Shown here piece after piece: positions 20,690 through 33,411 of a stretch of 64,000 nucleotides of DNA. The DNA is from Zizania palustris. Its lineage: Eukaryota > Streptophyta > Magnoliopsida > Poales > Poaceae. A model generated the notes under the pieces. That model was not told the DNA's origin, ran no database searches, and saw only the letters and a list, made by a program, of their open reading frames with translations. The stretch lies in the NCBI GenBank assembly GCA_019279435.1, contig JAAALK010000289.1, forward strand, positions 6,702,342 to 6,766,341, written 5' to 3'. Both the position numbers and the translations under genes were made by a program. Numbering within the stretch: position 1 is the first letter of the stretch; each line of letters starts with the position of its first letter.

Positions 20690-23060
20690 CCCTTGTCATT
20701 TCAGTTGACGTGGCAGGGGTGGATGTCCGAAGGGTCCTGGTCGATGGTGGAAGCTCCGCTGACATACTTTTCATCCAAGCCTTCGATCAAATGTGCATTT
20801 CCTGAAGGCATCTACTTCCAGTAGCTCGCCCACTCCAAGGCTTCGCATGCCCTCCTTTCGATGCCCTCAACCAAATAGGCCTCGAGGTTGCTTTCGACGA
20901 GGGGCACCTGGCTAGGACCAAAGAGGTCATCTTTGACATTGTTGATGCCCTGTACGCCTACAACGCAATCTTCCGAAGAGGGATGCTGAATCAATTTGGA
21001 GCCGTGGTGCACCACAATTATTTGTGCCTCAAAATGCCCACACAAGGAGTCCTTATGATCCTTAGAGATCAAGCTGCAGCTCGGAGAGCAGAATACGGCC
21101 ATAGCCCACCTCTTGATCCTCGGCAGATAAATAGTGTGCAAGAACACTCGGAGGAGGCTTCGGGGTCCCAGGACCCTCCGAAGAACCCTTCCCTCATGCC
21201 AAGCCCAGAAGGTGATGTAGTCACGAGGATGATTGTTAAAGAAGGCAGGGAATACCCCATTCAGTTTGGCAAGGGATTGCCTTCGGAGATCGCTACTTCG
21301 CTAGAAGTGGTTCGAGAAAATTTAGATGTCTTCGCCTGGTCAGACAAAGATATCCTCGTAGTTGACCAGAGCATTATCGAGCATAGCTTGCTCATTAACA
21401 CTAAGGTTCCACCTATTTGCCAGGGGCTCTACAAGCTGTCAACTGAAAGAGCAGACCTCGCTAAATCGGAGGTGGAAAAGTTGCTAAGAGCCGTAATCAT
21501 TAGGGAGGTGGCCCACACGTAGTGGTTGGCTAACCCAGTCTTCGTCAAGAAAAAGGCCTCCGGCAAGTGGCGCATGTGCATTGACTTCACATCTCTGAAT
21601 AAAGCATGCCCACGAGACCCCTACCCCATGCCCCGCATTGATCAACTTGTTGACTCTACGGCTGGCTCCGAGCTCTTGAGTTTCCTTGATGCATACTCCA
21701 GTTACCATCAAATATGGCTAAAACACGAAGACGAAGTCAAGACAAGCTTTATAACCCTTTCCAGAGTAATCTATTACCTCTGAATGCCCTTCGTCTTAAG
21801 AAATGTCGGGGCAACTTTTTCACATCTTATTGCTAAAGCTCTAGGTCACTAGATAGGCCGAAATGTTGAAGCCTATATGGATAACATTGTATTAAAGAGT
21901 GCCTTAAAGCACTAACATAATCTAGACTTAGAAGAAATTTTTGAGAACCTCCGAGCATGTGGAGTTCGCCTCAACCCTGAAAAATGTATCTTTAGAGCTC
22001 AAGCAGGGAAGTTGCTAGGGTACTTAGTTTTGAAGAGAGGAATCGAAGCTAGCCCGACACAGATAAGTGCACTGCAAAGGATGGCTCCACCTAAAAATTC
22101 GAAGCAAGTCCAGAAGCTAGCCAAACACCTCAAAGCTCTCAACAGATTCCTGGCCAGATCAGCAGAGTGAAGCCTCCCAATTTTCAAAGCCTTAAAAGGG
22201 TCCGAAAGTTTCAATTGGACGTCGGAATTCCAGAAAAGCTTCGACGAAATCAAGGACTACCTCGAGAATCTATAAACTCTTACTGTGCCCCATGCACAGG
22301 AAACTCTCCTCCTATATCTTGCAGCAACAGGCTCCGTAGTCAGTGCAATGCTTATCAGAGAAATAGAGCTCAATGGAAAGCTGTTGCAGTACCCAGTATA
22401 CTTCATTTCAGAAGCCTTGTCCGGAGCAAAAACACGGTACTCCGAGCTCGAGAAATTCACGTATGCTTTGCTAATGGCCTTGTGGAAGCTAAGGCATTAT
22501 TTTTAGCACACAATGTAATTGTTCCTACATCGTATCCCCTGGCGATATGCTCCGGAGCAAAGACTCCAACGGGAGAATTGGAAAATGGGCTGTCGAGCTA
22601 GCCCCCTTTGGTATTTCCTTCGCCGCAAGAACATCCATTAAGTCTCAAGTTGTGGCTTACTTTGTTGTAGAGTGGACTCCATCCGTAGTATGGACTCCAG
22701 AAGAATCATGCGAAGGAGTGTGGATGGTGTACTCCGATGGAGCGTTTCAAGCATCCAGAGTTGGTGCCAGAGCCGTGATAATTTCGCCTTCAGAACAGAA
22801 AGCAATGTAATCTACAAGGCTCAACTTTAAGTACACTAACAATATTCCAGAGTACGAAGGAATCCTGCTTGGCCTCCGCAAAGCATGCGCACTTGGCGCC
22901 ACTTGGGTTATAATCAAAACAGATTCTCAGGTCATTGTAGGGCATGTTGACAAAAGCTTCTAGGCTTGGCATCCACATCTTGCGAAGTACTTATAATAAA
23001 TCTGCAAGACGGGGGCATTATTCAAAGGGATTTCCGTCTGGAGCATCCCATGAGCAGATA
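20690..23060 (+). pseudogene. B protease, RT, RNase H and second RNase H
   Basis: Protease: VLVDGGSSADILF near 20735-20775, the form usual in Tat elements. RT from about 21240 (frame 20983-21783 and on): WRMCIDFTSLNKACP, SFLDAYSSYHQI, then the catalytic box at 21874-21885 reads YMDN instead of YMDD/YIDD, so the second Asp is lost. RT-linked RNase H near 22285-22510 (LLLYLAATG, SGAKTRYSELEKF). Second RNase H-like domain near 22715-22990 (VYSDGAF, NNIPEYEGIL, KTDSQV) in another frame. Numerous stops and at least two frameshifts; inactive. Confidence 0.85.
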
Positions 23061-23080
23061 ATTAGCATGCAAATATCCTA

Positions 23081-26069
23081 GTGAAGGCTGCTATCGGAGC
23101 ATTGGATGTCCTAGAAGGGGATTTTTATGAAGAGCTTGTCAACCTTTCGGTGCCTCAACCACCCTCCATAGAAGTACTTTGCATACCAATCACTGATTGG
23201 TGGAGCCAAATATTATACTTTTTGCAGAACAAAGCAAGTTCACTTGAGGGCCCAGAATTGCAAAGGTTACAATCAAGGGTCCGGAATTATAAGCTTTTCA
23301 ATGGAGTGCTATACAAAGCCAGAGTATGTTCTCCTCTACTCCGATGCATCTCGCAACCTGAAGGCCAAGATATACTTTGGGAGATCCATGAAGGCTTGTG
23401 TGGTAGCCACTTGATTGGCCAACAATTGTAGCAGATGTAGAATCATTGGTCCGAACCTATCAAGGGTGCCAATGGATGGGAAGACAAAGCCATCGTCCTC
23501 CAACACCCCTTCAAGTGATTTCTCCGGTATGTCTGATGGCACTATGGGGAATGGATCTCATCGGCCCCTTCCCAATAGCGAAAGGCAGCTTGAAGTTCGT
23601 GATGGTAGCAATCGAATACTTTTCTAAATGGGTCTAAGCTGAACCCTTAACTTCTACCACTTCGAAAAATGTGTAGAAATTCTTCTGGCAAAACATTATT
23701 CGCAGGTTCAGAGTGCCTAGAGAGTTGATAATTGACAACGGCACCCAATTTGATGCCGAACCTTTTAGAGAATTCTGCAAAGGGTTGGGCATTAAAATGT
23801 GCTTTGCAGCCGTCCGTCATCCCCAATCCAACGGAGCCGTGGAGAGGACCAATGGAAATATTCTGTCCGGCTTAAATCAGAGGATTGTAGGGTTGGCAAA
23901 GGGGTTGTGGACCAAAGAGCTTCCTGAGAAACCATGTTGAAGAACATGGGTTTGATACTCCAGATGTGATGAGTGATTGTCAACGGAAGTCAAAGAAAGA
24001 GACATGAAGACCTGCCGTGTTTGAGGCGCGTGTGAATCAGGTACACGGGCAGCGAGCGACAGCCGGGCAGAGGAGCCGCGGAGTCGAGCTGGCCCAATCC
24101 GGGTACGTGGGCTAGGAGCGGCAGAGGATCCACTGGTCTATTGACTGGATTTGACTTAGGTACACGGGCAGCGAGCAATTGCCGGGCTGAGGAAGCTGCG
24201 GGGTCGGGTCGGCCCAATCCGGGTACCCAGTGCGAAGACGGTGGACGCTTTGTTAGTTTCGGCGTAAAACTGACAACCTATGATTATTTTGTTTTTAGGA
24301 TATTAATATTTAGTTTTAAGTCCAGAATATTTTTATTTGAGTCAGTTGATTTTTCTAAGGATATTTTAGTAATTTTCGGATTTTATTTTAGAGTCAGTGT
24401 AATTTACCCTAGGGGTAAATTAGTCTTTTTCATGTATTAGGAGTCGCCTATAAATAGGCCCCTACCCCCATAGGGATAGGGTGACTGTTTTCAATAATTA
24501 ATCCACAATCCAAAAATTGTCGTGGCATCATCTGTTCTTTTCTCCGGATTTTTCTCATCTACATTTCCTCGCGATTTTTTCTCTGGAGCAATTGTTTTCA
24601 CCGCCGGCCAGACGTGCAGCAGCTCTCGGCGGGAACCTTTCAGGCACGCGGATCAAAACAGCCACAGCCGGCTGTGTTTTTCTCCTTCAGCATCACGGTG
24701 GGCCCCACTGCGCTGTACGCGGCGTTTTCCCATTGCTGGTTTCCTGGCGCGTGAGCACGCCGTTGTCCAAGCAGAGCACTGCAACGGCAGCGCAAGGCCA
24801 GCTTTGCGCGTGGCCCTGTGCGTGGAGACAGCCGTCGGTCAGCCTTAGCCCAAGCAGCAGGCAGCTGCGGCTTTTCGCAGAACACAGCAAGCGCGGCTGC
24901 CAAAGCAGTGGAAAAACAAGCAGCAAGTTTTTTTTGCTTTCCCACGGCGGACGCACGGTACCTCGTGGCGTGGGGATCCACGGCGAGCAGCAGCAGTTTT
25001 TCATCGAAGGATCTTCTACGCGCGGTGACGTAAACAACATGTAGGTTGGTTTTTTAATATACTATTCTTCAGCTATTTAATTAATTAAATATTTATCTAT
25101 TTTCAATTAGCTGCTAATCTGTTTAGTAATTTCGTAGTTAATGTTTATCTGCTAGAATATTATTAGTACTCGAATAATTTTTGTTTAAGTATTTTTAATC
25201 TGCTCATATAAAAAATATTATTATTAGTCGCAGCAATATTTTATTCTATATTTACATGAAATATTTTAGGTTTATTTCTGAATTAATTTTCGGATGATCC
25301 ATGTTTTTATTTAGTTGATTAGTATTTTATTTTTAGACTGCAATCTGAATATTTTATTAATATATTTTGGTATTTTCCTTACGTCATTAAATATTTCTAG
25401 TACCCATTTTTATTTACTGCAAGCATTTCTATTTAGTTTATCTTTAATATAATTTTAATTAGGACACCGGTCATTTTTCTCCACCATTTTAATTCCTACA
25501 ATTTGCTTTGCTAATATTATTTGTCTGGCTAAGTTAGTTTGGATGTTGGGATTAGAACATAGTTTAGCAAGAATTTTTTAGGCGCCCATTCACCCCCTCT
25601 GGTCGCTACTTTCGGTCCTACACTTCCTAAGATTTTATAGTTCATTCGGACCACTCAAGCAAGGTCTACAGGTTTTACCCCATTCTGGTTGTTGTTCGGG
25701 GACGAGGCCATGACTCCAACGAAGCAAAAAGGTGGATCCCTCCACACAACAGAGCCAGAAGTTAAAGATGAAAGAAACGCTTCGCTTGACTTGTCCGAAG
25801 AAATGGGGCTTCGGGCTGTCGCCAATTTTACAAAGTACCAAGACTAGACGAAGACATGGTATGATCCAAAGGTAAAAGTTAATGAACTTAAGCCGGGTCA
25901 TTTGGTACTACGAAGTGTAATTGCTCTAGGGAAATTAGGAAATAAATGGGAAGGACCATATATTATCCCACGCTCAAGGTGCCCCAGATCTTTTAAATTA
26001 GCAAATTTAGAAGGGGAAGAATTAAAGCATGCATGGCATGTAGAGCACCTTAAACATTATTACGCTTAG
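23081..26069 (+). pseudogene. B integrase, split by solo LTR C
   Basis: The N-terminal part (23081-23431) has HEGLCGSH; the core (23520-23924) has GMDLIGPFP, IIDNGTQF and the Glu in GAVERTNG. The frame is cut at KELP by solo LTR C (23925-25622) and resumes at 25628 with ILWSFRTT-like coding sequence (one stop), the GFTPF-LLFGDEA motif and a C-terminal domain ending HVEHLKHYYA at the stop 26067-26069. DDE residues are present. A stop near 23636 and others break it. Confidence 0.85.
23925..25622 (+). mobile_element. Solo LTR C
   Basis: It starts TGAGAAACCATG and ends TTCGGTCCTACA, flanked by a perfect cttcc duplication (23920-23924 and 25623-25627). Removing it restores the integrase reading frame. 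TATA box ctataaatagg near 24448-24459. There is no second LTR, PBS or coding region, so it is a solo LTR of 1698 bp. The start (with gatgagtgattg near 23967) and end are shared with D, E, F, I and L. Open frames such as 24517-25044 lie in the GC-rich U5/R part and have no recognisable domain. Confidence 0.93.
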
Positions 26070-26233
26070 GGGATCCTTGTAATGAATTGTAAAGTACCTT
26101 TCTAAATGAATAAAAGCTTGTGGTTCAAATTATGCTTACCCATCAATATTCCCTACCCCTGGTGGACGCATTAGGGGAACAAAGATGCTTGCGGAGGTAA
26201 GCATCTTTCATCAGAACCCAATAAACGGCCTTC

Positions 26234-26705
26234 GAACCATTGGTTTGGAGATTTCGTAAAAGAGCCGAAGCTGGCCAAAACCTACGGATCCTGAGCCACC
26301 GGCTTGATAGCATCTGTAGAAGAGTCTAAGGACTATAAAATCACGGAGTTTGAACCACTAGTTCGGAGCATTCGTACAAGAGACGAAGGCAGCCAAAACC
26401 AACAGATTCCGAGCCACCAGCTTGATGGCATTCGTAGAAGAGTCTAAGGACTATAAAATCATGGAGTTCGAACCACTAGTTCAGAGCATTCGTACAAGAG
26501 CCGAAGGTAGCCAAAACCTATGGATTCCGAGCCACCGGCTTGATAGCATTCATAGAAGAGTCTAAGGACTATAAAATCATGGAGTTCGAACCACTAGTTT
26601 GAAGCATTCGTACAAGAGCCGAAGGTGGCCAAAACCTACGGATTCCGAGACACCGGCTTGATAGCATTCGTAGAGGAGTCTAAGCACTATAAATAAACAT
26701 ATTCT
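26234..26705. repeat. Tandem array, 4 x 118 bp, in the B 3' UTR
   Basis: Units start at 26234, 26352, 26470 and 26588 (word gaacca), giving an exact 118-bp period. Shared words in each unit are gccgaag, ggccaaaacc, gattccgag, ccaccggcttgatagcat and gagtctaaggactataaa. Divergence between units is low. The array lies directly after pol (stop at 26069), on the sense strand of B, before the antisense gene. Confidence 0.92.
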
Positions 26706-27322
26706 GGTCCTCCGGGTTTGAGGCATATGAAAATGAGTCAAAGGTGACCACACTATAAGGTTTCAAGGCCCTAGCCAAATGAAACCCATCAAGAGTCCTA
26801 AGTGACCAATTTCGGAGCTCTAATTTATAAGTTAGAAGCCCCTTACGAAGTCCATAGTGGCCATCTTTTCCAACATCGAACCATTAGTTCGACACGTCGC
26901 CTACTCTACCTCTATTAGTTAAGATATTATGATACGAACATACAGTTCGAAGAACTCTACGAAAAACTAGAGTTCGTGGTTATCTAGTATCATTTGTGAA
27001 GCCTCAGCTTTAATATGCCGGGCGTTGTGCGCGACCGACCCTATTGCATTGCATAAGGCCCCCACCCACAAAGAGGGGCAGGGGAATAAGGCACAATTAA
27101 ACAATGCTTCTCAAAATAATTATATTGCTTGATTAAACCACATTACAAACATCATTATTAGGAAAAATTAGTATCTAAGCCTAAGTAGAAGCGGAGGCCT
27201 CTCCGATCCCTAGAGCTACCTCCATGACTAGCTCGATCTTCGGAGCCCGGAGTTCTTAAAACCTTCCTTTTGGTTCGACTTCGATTGCCCTTTTGTGAAG
27301 CTCTCCAGACTCTCCGCTCTTC
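26706..27322. other. B 3' UTR, no gene seen
   Basis: Non-coding spacer between the 118-bp array and the antisense region. I see AT-rich sequence around 27100-27180 and no clear gene, repeat or promoter. Confidence 0.5.
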
Positions 27323-27622
27323 CTAAAGTTCGACCCAAGTTAGAAGCCGTTCGGAGCTAACCTCCATCGGATCCTCGACTTGATGCTCCAGATCAGACCA
27401 ATCTACATACTCCGAAGATGAAGATGTTATGACTTTATCTTCTTCTTTGATGTAAGAGAGCACTTCGCTAAAAACATCGGGTGTTATCTCTCCATGTTCC
27501 CCATAAGGAACAGAGAATTGAGGGCGCCTATAAGGCCTTAAGCTCTCAAGAATAGCCCACCGTTGGTGAAGCCCATCGTCAAGTTCTAATACTTCGAGAT
27601 CAAAATCCGAAGCATACGACAA
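27323..27622 (-). CDS. Small antisense ORF in B, unknown
   Basis: A 99-codon minus-strand frame with an acidic, Ser-rich composition (EEDKVITSSSSEYVDWSDLE). It lies downstream, in the antisense direction, of the coiled-coil exon and may be a last exon of the antisense gene or unrelated sequence. B2 has lost this region by deletion, so there is no second copy to compare. I do not recognise a family. Confidence 0.3.
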   Translation of the reverse strand: MSYASDFDLEVLELDDGLHQRWAILESLRPYRRPQFSVPYGEHGEITPDVFSEVLSYIKEEDKVITSSSSEYVDWSDLEHQVEDPMEVSSERLLTWVEL

Positions 27623-27932
27623 AACCTAAAAACAAATATCCAAACAAAGACTTTTCATTCATTGAGGCAAAAAGAATATTACAAAGTCTTTTTACATGGC
27701 AAAAGCGCCCTAAGAGGCTAGACCTTCGGGTCTGGAGGTAGAGCAGTTGATGGAAGTCGAGCCGGAGGCTTCGTCTGTCCTTTCCTCTACCGACGGGCTT
27801 CGTTGATCCATGCCTTGGCCGCAGCTTCGCTACACGCTTTCTAGGTTGCCCAGAAAGCTTCCCAAGCTAAGGCGACGTCCATCGGTGGTTGCAACAAACC
27901 CTCGTTAGCAAAGCCTGCAGATGTTAAACCCT

Positions 27933-28569
27933 TCACCGGAGTAATGGAGACCTGATGGCTTCGAGGTGATGAAGGACTCCGATCCTAGCTAATTTTCTGA
28001 AGATCTCTCCGTAGCGAGTACCGGAGCCCTTCATCATCTTGGCCGCCGCTTGGATCGTCTTGAGATTCCGGCCAAGAGGTTCATCCGTCGCAACTGATGA
28101 AGATGGATAGACTGTTCCAAAATACTCCAAAACACCCTGGAGGGTGTCTATGGTCTCGTCAGCCACCTCTTTGTGCTTCGCCTCGGCCTTTGTCATGTCA
28201 GAGGCAATGGTGGAGAGCTCAACTGTCTTCGTCATTAGATAGTTCTTCTGAGATAGAGCGTGTTGGAGCGCTTCTTGGAGACGCACAAGCTCGACCCTGG
28301 AAGTCACCTCCACTGCTCGAAGCATGTTGACTTTGGCTCTGAGCACCACTAACTTCGCTTGAAGCTCCTTGATTGAAGACACCAGACCCGCTTGAGCATG
28401 CTGCTCCGTTCGAAGCACCTCCTCCGTAATGGCCTTCGCCCTCTGCTCTTTGAGGAGTTTTTCCTCCAATTGCAGGGACTTGTCTTTAGAGCCCTTAAGA
28501 GCCTCCTGGAGTGTTGTAACCTTCCTTTTGAGCCGATTAAATTCGAGCTCGTTGGAAGTCACCGCCACT
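27933..28569 (-). pseudogene. Antisense gene of B, exon 4 (coiled coil)
   Basis: About 210 codons on the minus strand with strong heptad periodicity (RLKRKVTTLQEAL, LQLEEKLLKEQRA, KELQAKLVVL), a long coiled coil. The matching exon in B2 (35062 to about 34797) begins after an acceptor ttttttag and reads in phase with exon 3; in this copy about 14 bases around that acceptor are missing and only gctag remains just upstream. Exon 3 lies beyond 38416 because element B2 sits in the intron. Function unknown; a self-assembly or gag-interacting role is only a guess. Confidence 0.65.
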
Positions 28570-28589
28570 CTAGCAAAAAGCAAAGTAAG

Positions 28590-29076
28590 TGTTGGGGGAA
28601 AATACTTTATCCTCATGATACTCCAAGATAGAGGCACATTTTAATCTCGGAGCCCAAGATTTACCTTCGGATTGAAGGGATCGAAGCCGAAGGGTCAGTA
28701 CATGCTCTGGTCCGAAGAGACCCTCCGAAAGGCTTCCCCTCCGGAGTGGAAAACAACCAGAAGGATGAGACGTCTACCTTATCAACATCCTTCGAGCATG
28801 TTTTACTGTATTAACCCTATAAGGAATACCGAAATAGTATCCACTATGTCGGTTGTATTTGAGGGGTAAAAAGGTCTTTTTTTCTAGAGATTTTACCTAT
28901 AAATACCCCATTCTCGCCCTGTAAGAGGCATCAAATATTCCGATATTCAATACACAGTTCAAACTATTTTGATCTATTATCCTTTTCGGAGGCTTACGAT
29001 AGTCCACATTCACAAACACTTCGTTTATCAGTTCTTGGTTTTATAGAACATGTTAGTGTGATCCGTTACGCCAACA
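28590..29076 (+). mobile_element. 5' LTR of B2
   Basis: tgttgggggaaaatac ... cgccaaca, TATA box acctataaatacc near 28896-28908. It pairs with 37876-38362. Confidence 0.92.
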
Positions 29077-29078
29077 GT

Positions 29079-29096
29079 TGGCGCCGTACGTGGGGA
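29079..29096 (+). promoter_or_regulatory. Primer-binding site of B2
   Basis: TGGCGCCGTACGTGGGGA, two bases after the LTR end; compare 5009-5026 in B. Confidence 0.7.
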
Positions 29097-29285
29097 ACTT
29101 AGTACTAAAAGCTAGTTCTCTGCCACCGTCTGTACTTCGAAGTGCATTTGCGGAGGGAGTTTTGGAGTCCCAGGATTCCGCGCACCCTTCGGCAAGGGGC
29201 TTCAAGTACAGTTCGAAGGCCTTTTTTCGCCTTCCACGACCGTTCGAAGCTCTTGGTCTCTAGACCCTCTTTAGCTTCGTAAGTC

Positions 29286-30581
29286 ATGCCTCCCAAGCGG
29301 AGTATAGCCATTGGCCCCCTCCGAAGGTCCTCTCGGACCTTAGGAGTAGGACCTTCAAACATTCCTCAAACTCCTAAAGTCATCAATAGACCTCGAGTAA
29401 CCGGAATTTCTCGAACAACTCTGTCCATGCTCCGTACTGACTATGTCAGTTCTAAAGACCCGAAGAACCCCTCCGGAGGAAGTAAGGACCTCCCCTAAGA
29501 TGTGGCCGCTCAGATGACCCGACTTCAGGCATAGGTGGAAAGATGGAGATAGGAGGCCGTGGACAGGCTTCGTCCTCGGGCCAACCCTCCTACTTCAGAG
29601 ATGCATCAAGACGACGACCTCGATAATTATCCCGAAGCCCCTCATGTCCAAGAGAGTGATGAGAATGCCTCCTTCGACGATGAATCTCTCCTGCATACGG
29701 ACTTGCAGAAGGTGCACTTTGATCCTTGGTTCCAAGCCTCGAAGCTGCACAAGTACTCCGGAGGGTCTGACCCCGGAGAATTCTCTTGCTCTTACGCTCT
29801 TGCAATAGAAGCTAGCGAAGGGGTCCAAAATACGATGGCAAAGTGTTTCCCCCTTGCGTTAGAAGGTGTAGCCCTTCGTTGGTTCTGGTCTCTGAAGCTA
29901 GGATCAATTAAGTTGTGGGAGCAGTTGAAGAAGAAATTCGTGAGCAACTTCTAGGGGACTTTCATTGCTCCGATGTCTGCTGGAAGCCTTTTTCAGGTGA
30001 AGTAATAGGCGAGAGAAACTCTTCGAGAATACTTCACACGCTTCGCCAACACCAAGTCCCAGATCAAGGGGTTGTCCACATCGTCTATTGTGGATGCGGC
30101 GCGTGAATGTGTAATGAACCCCGACCTTCTCATCAAGCTTCACTGAAAGCCAGTGTCTTCAGTAGTGCAATTGATGACATACTTCGAGCAGTATGCCAAA
30201 GCAGAAGAGGGATGCCTCCGAAGAACTGCTTCGTCCACACCAATTCTCCCCCAAGAAGTCAAGATTGAGCCAGGGGCTCCGAGTCCTCTGCAGGCTCTCT
30301 TCGATAATCGTTCTAATGATCAGAGAAGACGAAAGAAGCACTTTCGCTCTGAAGTATTGAATATTGCCCCCTCCACTCCAAAGATGCCTTCCAACTATCA
30401 ATAGGCTCAAGGCAATAAAGCTAGTGGCTCGAAGCCGCTAGAAAAACCAGCTGGCCGAGGCCAAACTCTCTTCTGTTATGTGCATGGTGAAAACAGAAGC
30501 CATGCCACCAAGGATTGCAAGACTATACTGACTCTCCGGGGTGAGTATCTTGGGAGAAACTCAGGACGAGGCACTACAGAC
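29286..30581 (+). pseudogene. B2 gag, truncated by element H
   Basis: A single frame from the ATG at 29286 with in-frame stops (near 29497, 29530, 29550, 29952, 30002, 30144, 30402). Domains in order: basic N-terminus (MPPKRS), acidic segment, capsid-like core with ALEGVALRWFWSL and WEQLKKKFVSNF, and a zinc motif C-x2-H-x5-H-x4-C (CYVHGENRSHATKDC) near 30477-30520. It ends at 30581 where LTR H begins, at a point matching about 20493 in B. No frameshift is seen, so this copy shows the family gag better than the outer one. Confidence 0.85.
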
Positions 30582-33275
30582 TGAGCTCCTCGGCTTTCCT
30601 TGCATGCGAGCTCCTCCGACGCCCCTATTTAACCCCCTGGCCTCCACCGCGTTCGACCCCCACGGCAATTCGCTGCGAGAACGAACAGAGCGCTCACCAT
30701 TCGGTTTTTTTACACCTCACCGCCACTCCCACTCCGGTCGCCACTCACCGTCGCCAGTGACCTCCTCCGCCCTAGACGACCACACCATTGTGACCGCAAG
30801 GACAACACCGACCTCGGCCACCTCTCCGCTGACGCCGAACCTCGCCGAATCGCCGTCGCCGACAAGGACCCGAACGGCTCCGCCGTCTACCCTCATCGCC
30901 GGCCACGCCCCGTCGACCTCTTGCCTCGCCTAAGGTACCCCCGTGTTCCTCTCGACATCCTCTTTCCATTTCTAGGCCTAGCTAGGACCGTCGTCGCTCG
31001 CCGTGGCCTCTGGCTGCTCGCCGTCGCCGGAGAAGACGACCGGCACGCGCTAAGTACCCGTGTCGTGTCGTATTCACTCTTGGTCGTGCGATCCAGATCC
31101 AACGGCGGAGATTAGATCATTCTCGTGGTTTAATCTAATGCGTTGGATCGTAGAGAATCGATACGTTTTAATCTCGTGCGTCCATTGGTATTTAAAACCC
31201 ACGATGGATCTGGGCCATCCATCGCGTACCGGTTCAGCGTTTTAATCCTGGTCGTCCGCGATAACTTAACTCCCCCACCTCGCCCGTGACTGCCCGATCA
31301 CGATCCAACGGTGGATCTCGATCCGGCGCACGCGCACAGTGCGCGGGTTCAACGTGAGCCCGACTCATCGTGGACCCGAGGCTATTTTGGATTTAATTTA
31401 AATTCCAGAAATGGTTTTAAACTTCTAAAATTCATATCTGGCGCATTTTAACTCCAAAAATTATCATTTCAATTCCAGAAAATGTGTAACTTTATTCTCT
31501 ACATGTTAATGCAATAAAAACAATATGTTTATTTTGAATATTTCATCCTTATTTAATAAAGTATTCAAATGCCCTTAGGGTAAATTACAAATTTAATTAT
31601 TTAAATTTTAGCAAAATTTATATTTATTCATTTCCTGTTAATAGGATGAAACCACCAAGTTTTCTCTGAACCTCTTATTTTGAATTGGTTAGAAAACTTA
31701 AAAATAAGATTGTTCACACTTAAAGTCTCTTTTATAAAGGACCATATTTCATTATAGTTCATTTTTAAATATTCATAAAATGAATTTCAGAAACTTAACA
31801 ACTTTATTTTTCTTAATTTAACCCAATCAAAACCAATATGCTTGTTGTGTGATTTTTGTATTGTTTATTGAATGTTATGTTTGTTATTCATGTTAAAAAG
31901 ACTACGCCGCCGCCGAGGAGCCAGAGTACTTCCCGGAAGTTCCTCCCTCCCCTTTCGCTGAACAAGGCAAGTCACCAAACCAATCTTTTGAGCATATTGA
32001 ACCCGTGTTTTATTAAACTATCGCTGAAACACATAGGATATACATGCATTAGTCAAATGGAACTCTTACAATATATTTATTTAGGATCCCTCGACCTTGA
32101 TGTGCAACCCAAGTCATGCCATCTCGCCTAAACTCCTTGTCACCAAATGATTAGTATTATTAGTTAGTGTCCAAAGTATTGACACGATTGCTATAGTAAT
32201 AAAAATGAGTCGTAGTGATTGGAATCTATTATATGATCCCCGTTACTCTTATCTCTGGAATGCTGTTGGTGATAGAGTTATGGTTGAGAGTGTATGCATG
32301 GTGGGTTCCGGGTGCAAGCTAGGGCATTGGTCGGTAGCACCCGGGGCACTATATGGACCGGTCTATGGGATCCGTTGCAATACACTTTCGTACTAACCAC
32401 AAGTCTAATGGGTAAGTCCTAACTAAGGTATGGAGTGTTCCAAACCGAGGCCACCACTTGGAGATGGGTCAAGAAACACCTGCGGGTGGCTTGTACTGAC
32501 GTGGCGCAAAAGGGGGTGCGACGTTAGCCGGGATGCGGCCCGGCGCGCCGGCAAAACCTAGAGCGGGTGGTTATCGCTTGGAGCATTTCATGCCGAAGTT
32601 TTGGCACGAGTTCCCATGGTATGGGTCATCTCGCTACACTTTGGTATTTGGGATGAGTGCGTGCCTTGTGGGTACAGTAGTACATCTCTGATCAGAGTCA
32701 TAAATCTTTTCGAAAAGCCGAGCCCACGGTCAAGGGCGGGTTGTGTGACATCCCACAATTAGTTTACTTTGAATATGTATGTGCATGATGATTTGACATG
32801 TAAGGACTGTTGCGCGAGGAGGGAAAACGTACTCCTCGAGTTAGATGGTATTATTGATGTTCATGTTTATTATTCCGCATGATAAAATTTGACTACACTA
32901 AATGCAATAACTGAAAATGTACTTTTCCGCACTTTTAGCCATTATCCTTCCCTTGTTATTATCTTGCATTATTACTTGCATCTGTGGTGGCTTGTTGAGT
33001 ACTTTTGTACTCATACTCGTTGGATACACTTAAGAGGATGCCTACTACGAGGATGGTCTGGAGTAGCGACCCAGTCAAGCAGAAAGATCTTGAAGAAGGC
33101 GTTCGTCATGCTGTTTACTTTTATTATTGTTTTTATTTAACTCTGATGTAATAATATGGTCTGCGTACCATGAATACTTGTCGTATGTACGATTGTCGCA
33201 TGATGAACCTCTTGTATTATTGTTTTTCTTTGGAAATTCAATAATGTTCCGATTTCGATAAATCGGGGCGCCACA
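30582..33275 (+). mobile_element. LTR of H
   Basis: It begins tgagctcctcgg right where B2 gag stops matching B, and ends ggggcgccaca immediately before the PBS. Contents: a cctatttaacc TATA-like box near 30625, a GC-rich leader-like stretch to about 31380, an AT-rich middle, and a G-rich part near 32500. Open frames in it (for example 30541-30933) show no domain. Confidence 0.7.
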
Positions 33276-33278
33276 AGA

Positions 33279-33291
33279 TGATATCAGAGCC
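33279..33291 (+). promoter_or_regulatory. Primer-binding site of H (tRNA-Met type)
   Basis: TGATATCAGAGCC, one base from the usual TGGTATCAGAGCC complement of initiator tRNA-Met, three bases after the LTR end. Confidence 0.75.
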
Positions 33292-33411
33292 GACTTGACT
33301 GTAAGAAGCCAAACAGACCGACCTAGCCAATAGCTGCAGAAAATTATTTCTCGAAAACCTACTTTATAAACTTTGTTCCTCCCCTCACTTTCTTCAACTT
33401 GTTTTTGTAGA

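Noticed and set aside
24517..25044. 175-codon frame and overlapping frames on both strands
   Set aside because: They are inside solo LTR C, GC-rich, overlapping on both strands, no domain and no second copy.
26234..26705. CRISPR array
   Set aside because: Units are 118 bp, contiguous and without unique spacers, in a plant retrotransposon UTR; it is an ordinary tandem repeat.
30541..30933. 130-codon Ser/Thr/Pro-rich frame in the H LTR
   Set aside because: It starts in B2 gag sequence and crosses the H LTR boundary; the composition is that of the GC-rich LTR, and no domain is present.
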